NCBI GenBank assembly: GCA_041493035.1
Contig: JBGPYB010000145.1
Span: 1-11,776 of the forward strand
Reading direction: 5' to 3'
DNA length: 11,776 bases
DNA from: JBGPYB01 sp041493035
Lineage (GTDB): Bacteria > Acidobacteriota > Vicinamibacteria > Fen-336
How positions within the stretch are numbered: position 1 is the stretch's first letter; each line of letters begins with the position of its first letter. Position numbers and translations under genes: made by a program. The notes beneath the pieces are model-generated. The model was not told the origin of the DNA, did not search any database, and saw nothing but the letters and a program-made list of their open reading frames with translations. Shown piece after piece: positions 1-4,885 of this stretch.

Positions 1-224
1 ACCTCGAGGGAGGGCTTGACGTTGTCCACGGCCTTCTTGAAGACCTTCAGGGGGTCTTCCTGGGTCTTCTGCTGGACCACGTTCAGGGCGCCGTACATGA
101 TCTGCTGCGAGGTGGCGCGCTTGCCGCCGTACATCATCGAGTTGATGAACTTCGTGACGAGGGCGCTGTTGTAGAGGGGATCCGGAAGGACCTCCCTCTT
201 CGGTACCGTGCCGCGACGTGGCAT
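1..224 (-). CDS. rpsG: 30S ribosomal protein S7 (5' part, runs off window)
   Basis: S7 is a primary 16S rRNA-binding protein that nucleates assembly of the 30S head and contacts the mRNA exit/E-site region. The visible 74 codons begin MPRRGTVPKREVLPDPLYNS and continue with FINSMMYGGKRATSQQ, which are typical of the S7 N-terminal arm and first helices. The remaining roughly 80 residues lie beyond position 1, so this is cut by the window edge, not truncated biologically. The ATG at 222-224 is chosen because MPRR is the usual S7 start. It has Shine-Dalgarno-like TAGGAG on the minus strand at 235-240 (10-nt spacer) and GAGG at 229-232 closer in. It follows rpsL by a fairly long 187-nt spacer and should be co-transcribed with it. 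Identification is secure; only the 3' end is unknown. Confidence 0.96.
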   Translation of the reverse strand, partial: MPRRGTVPKREVLPDPLYNSALVTKFINSMMYGGKRATSQQIMYGALNVVQQKTQEDPLKVFKKAVDNVKPSLE

Positions 225-248
225 ATAACCTCGGCTCCTAAAAACAAA

Positions 249-297
249 CAGACGGCGCGGGGCGTCGGCTCTTTCCGACATCCCTCGGCGTCGTCTG
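249..297 (-). promoter_or_regulatory. candidate two-tier RNA fold upstream of rpsG
   Basis: The rpsL-rpsG spacer (225-411) contains an outer inverted repeat, cagacg at 249-254 with cgtctg at 292-297. It is extended by three more pairs (256-258 with 288-290) after one mismatch. It encloses an inner hairpin, gtcgg at 264-268 with ccgac at 275-279, with a 6-nt loop. On the transcript this lies just upstream of the rpsG ribosome-binding site. In E. coli the rpsL-rpsG intercistronic RNA is the S7 autoregulatory site, so the position is suggestive. No similarity to the E. coli site was established, and GC-rich DNA forms such repeats by chance. A separate small hairpin (tccggc 374-379 with gccgga 385-390) lies nearer the rpsL stop and has no T-tract, so it is not a terminator. 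Confidence 0.3.
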
Positions 298-411
298 AGG
301 CCCTACGACCGCCCCGCCTCGAGGATCCGAGCCCCCTTTCGATCCGAAGGCCTGATCTCCCCGACTGTGTCTCTCCGGCGCTGAGCCGGAAGCTGCTTCC
401 GTCCCCTCCTG

Positions 412-786
412 CTACGCCTTGGGGCGCTTCGCCCCGTACTTGCTGCGGCTCCGCTTTCGCCCCTGAACTCCGACGGCGTCGAGGGTTCCGCGGACGATGT
501 GATAGCGAACGCCCGGCAGGTCCTTCACACGGCCCCCGCGGATGAGCACGATCGAGTGCTCCTGCAGGTTGTGTCCCACGCCTGGAATGTAGGCCGTTAC
601 TTCGATGCCGTTCGTCAGGCGGACTCGGGCGACCTTGCGCAGCGCCGAGTTCGGCTTCTTGGGCGTCGAGGTGAAGACACGGACACACACGCCACGCCTC
701 TGCGGCGATCCCTGGAGAGCCGGGCTGTCGGTCTTCGAGCGAAGCTTCTGGCGACCAACCCGGACGAGCTGACTGACGGTGGGCAC
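412..786 (-). CDS. rpsL: 30S ribosomal protein S12
   Basis: S12 sits at the 30S decoding centre and controls accuracy and streptomycin response. The 124-residue product has the family's usual length and aligns without gaps to E. coli S12. It shows TPKKPNSALRK (K43, K44) and GGRVKDLPGVRY (K88, D89, P91), all in wild-type, streptomycin-sensitive form. D89 is the residue methylthiolated by RimO in E. coli. It ends with the classic SKYGAKRPKA tail. The start is GTG at 784-786, not ATG: MPTVSQLVR is the canonical N-terminus, and GGAGG (791-795 on the minus strand) sits only 4 nt upstream. It ends with TAG. It is the first gene after the promoter at 856-883 and is followed by rpsG, giving a str-type operon. 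It is separated from rpoC by the four-gene sugar block. Identification is certain. Confidence 0.99.
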   Translation of the reverse strand: MPTVSQLVRVGRQKLRSKTDSPALQGSPQRRGVCVRVFTSTPKKPNSALRKVARVRLTNGIEVTAYIPGVGHNLQEHSIVLIRGGRVKDLPGVRYHIVRGTLDAVGVQGRKRSRSKYGAKRPKA

Positions 787-790
787 GAAA

Positions 791-812
791 CCTCCGAAAC
801 CCTGTCGGGAGG
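791..812 (-). promoter_or_regulatory. hairpin overlapping the rpsL Shine-Dalgarno
   Basis: The rpsL ribosome-binding site GGAGG (minus strand, 791-795) is exactly complementary to CCTCC at 808-812 in the same leader, with a 12-nt loop between. If formed, the five-pair, mostly G-C stem would hide the Shine-Dalgarno sequence next to a GTG start codon. This could set or regulate rpsL translation. The pairing is read directly; a regulatory role is inference, and short G-rich/C-rich matches are common in such DNA. Confidence 0.3.
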
Positions 813-855
813 GGCCTTTACAGGACCGGCCACCCGAAGTTGAGACAACCGGATG

Positions 856-883
856 AGTTTATACGAAAAAAGGTAGGTGTCAA
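856..883 (-). promoter_or_regulatory. sigma70-type promoter for rpsL-rpsG
   Basis: On the minus strand a perfect TTGACA -35 hexamer (878-883) is followed after 16 nt by TAAACT (856-861, four of six matches to TATAAT). The spacer includes a T6 run, and the -10 region is AT-rich (TATAAACT) in otherwise GC-rich DNA. It begins 7 nt beyond the stop codon of the SDR gene and would start transcription near position 849, giving a leader of about 60 nt before the rpsL GTG. It would let the ribosomal genes be expressed independently of the sugar block upstream. Confidence 0.72.
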
Positions 884-889
884 GGGGAG

Positions 890-1654
890 CTACGCCGAAA
901 AGCCCCCATCCACGATCAGCGCCGTCCCCGTCGTGAACGCCGATTCCTCCGAAGCCAGGAAAAGGTAGGCCGCGGCCATCTCCTCCGCCCTCCCGAGCCG
1001 CCCCATCGGCTGCCGCGCCACGAGGGCCGCGAGGGCGGCGGCGGGGTCTGGGGCCTCCTGCAGGCGCCTCTCGATCCAGGGCGTCTCCGTCGTTCCTGGA
1101 CAGACACAGTTCACCCGGATCCCGTCCTTGACGTGGTCAAGAGCCATCGCTTTCGTGAGCCCGACAACCCCGAACTTCGACGCAACGTACGCAGCGCGGT
1201 CCGGGATCCCGGCAATGCCTGCGATGGAGGCCGCGTTCACGATGACGCCCGATCGCCTGGGGACCATGACGGCCAGGGCAGCCCTCGACATCAGGAACAC
1301 GCTCTTCAGGTTGACGCGCATGAGGGCGTCCCATGTCGACTCGTCCGTCGTGAGTACGGTCCCCGAGGCGCCGATTCCGGCGTTGTTGATCAGCACGTCC
1401 AGGGCACCGAGCTCCGCGACGGCGGCACTCACGATCCGCCGGCAGTCCTCGTCCCGGGAGACGTCACCGGGCACCGCCAGGGCCCGTCCCCCGCTGGCCG
1501 TGATCTCCTCCACGACCTCCGCCCCCGACTCCTGCGTGTTGTCGTTCACGGCCACGGCGGCTCCTTCCCGGGCGAAGGCTTTGGCCGTGGCTTTGCCGAT
1601 CCCTGAACCTCCGCCCGTCACGATGACGACCCGACCCTGGAAACGATCCTTCAT
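890..1654 (-). CDS. SDR-family NAD-dependent oxidoreductase, probably sugar/sugar-acid
   Basis: This is a 254-residue classical short-chain dehydrogenase/reductase, a soluble enzyme that oxidises an alcohol or reduces a ketone with a nicotinamide cofactor. The Rossmann motif TGGGSGIG is at 13-20 and NNAG at 90-93. The catalytic tetrad is N115, S143, Y156 and K160 (YVASK). CPG follows at 185-187, and the C-terminus is TGTALIVDGG. D38 at the end of strand beta-2 favours NAD over NADP. The C-terminal half (CPGTTETPW, then RQPMGRLG) resembles the group with 2-keto-3-deoxy-L-fuconate dehydrogenase and DHRS6/BDH2, hinting at a deoxysugar-acid or hydroxybutyrate-like substrate. That assignment is inference from recalled motifs. 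The ATG (1652-1654) lies 4 nt after the permease stop, with AGGGAG at 1665-1670 as ribosome-binding site. It ends with TAG and closes the sugar operon; no convincing terminator follows. Family is certain, substrate unknown. Confidence 0.93.
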   Translation of the reverse strand: MKDRFQGRVVIVTGGGSGIGKATAKAFAREGAAVAVNDNTQESGAEVVEEITASGGRALAVPGDVSRDEDCRRIVSAAVAELGALDVLINNAGIGASGTVLTTDESTWDALMRVNLKSVFLMSRAALAVMVPRRSGVIVNAASIAGIAGIPDRAAYVASKFGVVGLTKAMALDHVKDGIRVNCVCPGTTETPWIERRLQEAPDPAAALAALVARQPMGRLGRAEEMAAAYLFLASEESAFTTGTALIVDGGFSA

Positions 1655-1658
1655 CGGC

Positions 1659-2579
1659 TCAGGACTCCCTGCTCTGGCGCACTCGATCGATGGCTACCAC
1701 GACCACGATCAGCACGCCGATGACCATCCGCTGGACGAATGGGGAGATGCCCAGGAGGTTTCCCCCGTTTTCGAGAACCGCCATCAGCAGAGCGCCGATG
1801 GTCGCCCCGGCGATCGTCCCCTTGCCGCCCGAGAGCGAAGCCCCTCCGATCACGACGGCGGCGATGACGCGCAGCTCGTACTCCTGCCCCGCCGTCGGGC
1901 TCCCGGTGAGGATCCGGGCCGCGTCCATCATCCCCGCGAGACCGGCGCAAGCGCCCGAGATCACGTAAACCGAAGCCAGGACCGTTCGCGTCGGGATGCC
2001 GGCCAGAAAGGCGGCCTGAGGGTTGCCGCCCTGAGCGTAGCAGTAGCGTCCGAAGCGCGTTCGAGAGAGCGCGACGTGAGCCAGAAGCGCCAGGGGAAGA
2101 AGGAGCCAGACGGGCATCGGGATCCCCGCGATGCGGAGGTCGGAGAGGCCACCCAGGGCGCGCGGGACACCTTCCGTGATCGTTTGTCCGTCGGTCAGAT
2201 AGAGAACAAGACCGCGGAAGGCGCCCATCGTCCCGAGGGTCACGATGAACGGGGGCAACCGGAGCCCCCCCACCAGGGTTCCGTTCAGGAGCCCGCACAG
2301 GGCGCCCGTCGCCACACCGATCAGGACACCGGCCGGGATTCCCACACCCCGCGTCAAGGCCCACGTGCCGGCCACGCCGGCCAGGCCCACGATGCTGCCG
2401 ACGGAAAGATCGATCCCGGCGGTGATCACGACGAAGGTCATCCCCACCGCGATCACGTTGATGACGGAGACCCGCCGGGCGACGTCGGCCAGGTTGGCGG
2501 GGGTCAGGAATCGAGCGGCGCCCAAGCTCAACCCGACGCAGACCAGGATCAGGCCAGCGTAAGGGAGAAGGCGCCTCAT
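1659..2579 (-). CDS. RbsC-like sugar ABC transporter permease (CUT2)
   Basis: This is an inner-membrane permease of the ribose/galactose/simple-sugar (CUT2) ABC family, 306 residues against roughly 320 for RbsC. It is almost wholly hydrophobic, with about eight to ten membrane segments (for example around 4-20, 36-54, 83-99, 109-128, 157-171, 200-217, 257-269 and 284-297). Family signatures are GIDLSVGS at 55-62, GRYCYAQGGN at 177-186 and GGASLSGGKGT at 245-255, all near-identical in pattern to RbsC. The start is the ATG at 2577-2579, whose ATGA overlaps the stop of the binding-protein gene, implying translational coupling; the visible ribosome-binding site is weak. The frame stays open upstream to 3362, but that stretch is Arg/Gly/Pro-rich shadow of the binding-protein gene and was excluded. 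No matching ATPase gene (RbsA/MglA type) occurs in the window, so it must borrow one encoded elsewhere. The sugar is unknown. Confidence 0.94.
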   Translation of the reverse strand: MRRLLPYAGLILVCVGLSLGAARFLTPANLADVARRVSVINVIAVGMTFVVITAGIDLSVGSIVGLAGVAGTWALTRGVGIPAGVLIGVATGALCGLLNGTLVGGLRLPPFIVTLGTMGAFRGLVLYLTDGQTITEGVPRALGGLSDLRIAGIPMPVWLLLPLALLAHVALSRTRFGRYCYAQGGNPQAAFLAGIPTRTVLASVYVISGACAGLAGMMDAARILTGSPTAGQEYELRVIAAVVIGGASLSGGKGTIAGATIGALLMAVLENGGNLLGISPFVQRMVIGVLIVVVVAIDRVRQSRES

Positions 2580-3559
2580 CCCCGAGGCGAAGCCACGGGA
2601 GGGTGGAGCACCCTGGCGACCTCGGGGTCGTCGACGTTTTCGCGGGTGACGACCACCGTCCCCGTGTCGACGCGCTTGTCCACGGGCTGCTTGCGGGCGG
2701 CCGCGACCGCCGCACGCACGCCCTCGAAACCGATGCGGTAGGGGTTCTGCACCACAAGCGCATCGATGGCGCCGTCGCGAAGGCCCTGGAGCAGGTCCGA
2801 GGAGGCGTCGAAGCCCACGACTTTGACCTTGCCCCTGAGACCCCGATTCTCCACGGCGCGAAAGGCGCCGACCGCAGACGATTCGTTGGAGCCGAAGAGG
2901 CCGGTGAGGTCGGGGTATCGCGTCAGGAAGTCCTCGGCGACGGTGAGGGCCTTGGTGCGGTCCGAGTCGGTGTACTGCAAACCCACGACCTTGATTCCGG
3001 GAAACTCCTTCCGGATCGTCTCCTGGAAGCCCGTCTCGCGCTCGATCCCGGAGCCGGCTCCGGCAGCGATCCCCACGACGGCCACCTTGCCGTTCCCACC
3101 GAGGGCCTTGCCCAGGGCACGAGCTGCCAGCACACCCCCCTGCGTGTTGTCGGTCGCCACGTAGCTCGCCACCGCTTCCGAGTCGAGGCGGGAGTCGATC
3201 ACGACCAGGGGGATGCCGGCGGCCACCGCGCGCTCCGCCGCCGGTACGAGGGACTTCTGGTGGGACGGGGCGAGGACGATGGCCGCGACCTTGCGGTTGA
3301 CGAAGTCCTCGACGATGGAGGCCTGGCCGCTGAAGTCGGTCTCGACCTGCGGGGCGGACCACACGATGGCGACACCCGCCTCGCGGCCGGCGGCTTCAGC
3401 CCCAGCCCGAACGGTCTGCCAGAAGACATGGACCTGTCCCTTGGGTATCACGGCGATCGTCAAGGGCGGAGGCGAAGCGGCGCCGGTCTTGCTGCCGCCG
3501 CATCCCGATCCCATCGTGACCGCGATCAGCGCGGACGCCGCCGTCAGCCGTCGCCTCAT
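2576..3559 (-). CDS. RbsB-like sugar-binding lipoprotein
   Basis: This is a periplasmic binding protein of the RbsB/LacI-like fold (Peripla_BP_4), 327 residues, which would capture a sugar and deliver it to the RbsC-like permease. The N-terminus is MRRR, then a hydrophobic stretch, then MGSGC. Cys20 is a plausible lipidation site, although glycine at -3 makes the lipobox imperfect. A Gly/Ser/Ala/Pro linker precedes the first strand (LTIAVIP, 33-39). Family landmarks are F46-W47 in the first binding loop, VVIDSRLD at 119-126, ATDN at 135-138, GIERETGF at 171-178, SNESSA at 224-229, VVGFDAS at 247-253 and QNP at 270-272. The ATG at 3557-3559 was chosen because it gives the signal sequence and has the strong site AAAGGAGG (3571-3578). 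An upstream in-frame ATG at 3680-3682 would add an Arg-rich, unlikely extension. The start overlaps the previous stop as ATGA. Ligand is not predictable here. Confidence 0.93.
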   Translation of the reverse strand: MRRRLTAASALIAVTMGSGCGGSKTGAASPPPLTIAVIPKGQVHVFWQTVRAGAEAAGREAGVAIVWSAPQVETDFSGQASIVEDFVNRKVAAIVLAPSHQKSLVPAAERAVAAGIPLVVIDSRLDSEAVASYVATDNTQGGVLAARALGKALGGNGKVAVVGIAAGAGSGIERETGFQETIRKEFPGIKVVGLQYTDSDRTKALTVAEDFLTRYPDLTGLFGSNESSAVGAFRAVENRGLRGKVKVVGFDASSDLLQGLRDGAIDALVVQNPYRIGFEGVRAAVAAARKQPVDKRVDTGTVVVTRENVDDPEVARVLHPPVASPRG

Positions 3560-4803
3560 CGCCCAGTCTCCCTCCTTTGCCGTCGCTCGCCGGCCACGAC
3601 GGCCTCCACGCGACGGCCGGCTTCGTGTACGGCTTCGGCAGGCGTCAGAACACCCGTCATCGCCTTCTGCACTGATCCCCACAGCGCGTCCTCGCAGGCC
3701 GGATAGCTCGCGAACCGCGGGGGGATGATCAGCCCGTCCATGGACCGGCTCAAGAGGTCGAATCGGCTGGCCTGGGTGGGACTGGACGCGGCCTCGCGGC
3801 GGATCTCGCTCAAGGCGCTCCGGCGGACCGGCAGACCGCCGCGGCGGGCCTCGTCGAGCTGCGACTCCGTCGAAGTCAGGAAGCGGAGGAGCCGCGCGGC
3901 TCCGGCGCGGTTCCGAGCCCGCTTCGGGATCGCGAAGGAGTGACAGCCGGCGTAAGCCGCGCGCCGGCCCGAAAAGCCCGCGGGAAGAAGTGCCAGACCC
4001 AGCCGATCGGCCACACGACAGGACGCAGGATCATGGTACAGGTAGTCGCTCCCCGGCCAGTCGCAGACCATCGCGGCGCGCCCCTCGCGGAACTCGCGGG
4101 AGATGTCGTCGTAGTGCCATCCCGGCAACTCCGGTGGCGTGACGCGGCGCCGTAAGTGGAGTTCCGTGAGGAGGTCGGCGGCCCAGACGCCAGCCGGAGA
4201 GTCGAAGGCCGGTGTCAGATCAGGGCCGAAGAGATCTCCGCCGGCCGCCACCAGCAGCTCGTAAAAGGTCCCGAAGAGCCCCGAATCGCGACCCGGAAAG
4301 AGAAACCCTGAGAGCCCGGGCTCGGTCAGGTAGATCGCCACCTCGACGAGCTCGTCCCACGTTTCGGGGACTCGAAGCGGGCGGCGGTGGCGCTGCTCGA
4401 AGTCGGCCTGCCGCGCCGGATCCTCGAAAAGGTCCCGGCGGTAGTAGAGCAGCCTCAGGTCGAGGTTCCTGGGATATTGGACGAGTTGGCCGTCGATGCG
4501 CGACAGCTCCGCCGGGCGCTCGGCCAGATCGTGCACGTCGGTGGCTTCGACGACGTCCTCGATGGAAGAGAGCCAGTGCGCCTGGGACGGAGCGTACTTG
4601 GTGTGGGTCGAGAGAAGGTCGACGTCGTCCCTCTCCGCCTCGAAGAGGCGCTTCACCCGGGCGTTCAACTCGGGATGCGGCAGGCGGCCCACGACCTCGA
4701 CTCTGAGCCCGGTCTCCGCCTCGAAAGCGGGAAGCCGTGCGTAAAGCCCGTCGTACATTGGCCCGCCCACGAGGAGCGCTCGAACGACACCGTTTGGGTT
4801 CAC
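3556..4803 (-). CDS. family-1 solute-binding-like protein lacking a signal peptide
   Basis: This 415-residue protein resembles the MalE/UgpB class of extracellular solute-binding proteins (SBP_bac_1/8), which normally serve CUT1 importers. Supporting segments are RVPETWDELVEVA at 144-156, FREGRAAMVCDWPGSDY at 238-254, LLPAGFSGRRAAYAG at 272-286, SFAIPKRARN at 289-298, LLRFLTS at 305-311 and a terminal WGSVQKAM...LTPAEAV region at 375-392. The start is GTG at 4801-4803. An in-frame TAG at 4816-4818 forbids a longer N-terminus, and the protein opens directly on what is usually the first mature beta strand (RALLVGGP). No signal peptide or lipobox is therefore encoded. AGGA at 4814-4817 is a modest ribosome-binding site. 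It is the first gene of the sugar operon, 24 nt beyond the rpoC terminator stem, and overlaps the RbsB-like gene as ATGA. It may be cytoplasmic, a sensor, or an exported protein whose leader was lost; none is proven. Confidence 0.88.
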   Translation of the reverse strand: MNPNGVVRALLVGGPMYDGLYARLPAFEAETGLRVEVVGRLPHPELNARVKRLFEAERDDVDLLSTHTKYAPSQAHWLSSIEDVVEATDVHDLAERPAELSRIDGQLVQYPRNLDLRLLYYRRDLFEDPARQADFEQRHRRPLRVPETWDELVEVAIYLTEPGLSGFLFPGRDSGLFGTFYELLVAAGGDLFGPDLTPAFDSPAGVWAADLLTELHLRRRVTPPELPGWHYDDISREFREGRAAMVCDWPGSDYLYHDPASCRVADRLGLALLPAGFSGRRAAYAGCHSFAIPKRARNRAGAARLLRFLTSTESQLDEARRGGLPVRRSALSEIRREAASSPTQASRFDLLSRSMDGLIIPPRFASYPACEDALWGSVQKAMTGVLTPAEAVHEAGRRVEAVVAGERRQRRETGR

Positions 4804-4817
4804 GCGGGGGACATCCT

Positions 4818-4855
4818 AACAAAGAACGGCCGCCAGCCCTTTCGAGCTGGCGGCC
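4818..4855 (-). terminator. intrinsic terminator after rpoC
   Basis: A perfect 10-bp inverted repeat, ggccgccagc (4828-4837) and gctggcggcc (4846-4855), encloses an 8-nt loop. On the minus strand it is followed at once by GTTCTTTGTT (seven T in ten). It lies about 30 nt past the rpoC stop, so it should end rpoBC transcription. It also sits inside the 82-nt gap before the GTG of the solute-binding gene, so readthrough or an intervening promoter is needed to express the sugar block. Confidence 0.88.
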
Positions 4856-4885
4856 TGGGCGCTGCTCGCGAACCCGAGAGGCGGC

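Noticed and set aside
374..390. Small hairpin after rpsL as a terminator
   Set aside because: A 6-bp stem with no following T-tract; rpsG is expected to be co-transcribed.
862..893. Possible terminator after the SDR gene (T6 run)
   Set aside because: Only a 4-bp GTAG/CTAC stem with a 13-nt loop precedes the T run; too weak. The T run is better explained as promoter spacer.
1128..2741. Plus-strand open frame of 537 codons opposite the SDR and permease
   Set aside because: Low-complexity His/Asp/Arg/Gly composition and complete overlap with two genes carrying clear family motifs; a shadow frame.
2580..3362. N-terminal extension of the permease frame to 567 residues
   Set aside because: The added part is Arg/Gly/Pro-rich and lies fully within the RbsB-like gene; RbsC proteins start with the hydrophobic segment right after the ATG at 2579.
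3560..3682. Upstream ATG for the RbsB-like gene (41 extra residues)
   Set aside because: It would bury the signal sequence behind an Arg-rich stretch; the ATG at 3559 has a much better ribosome-binding site and a lipoprotein-type leader.
4800..4814. Four-codon upstream frame (ATG to TGA) overlapping the GTG of the solute-binding gene
   Set aside because: The AGGA directly abuts the ATG, so there is no usable ribosome-binding spacing; likely chance.
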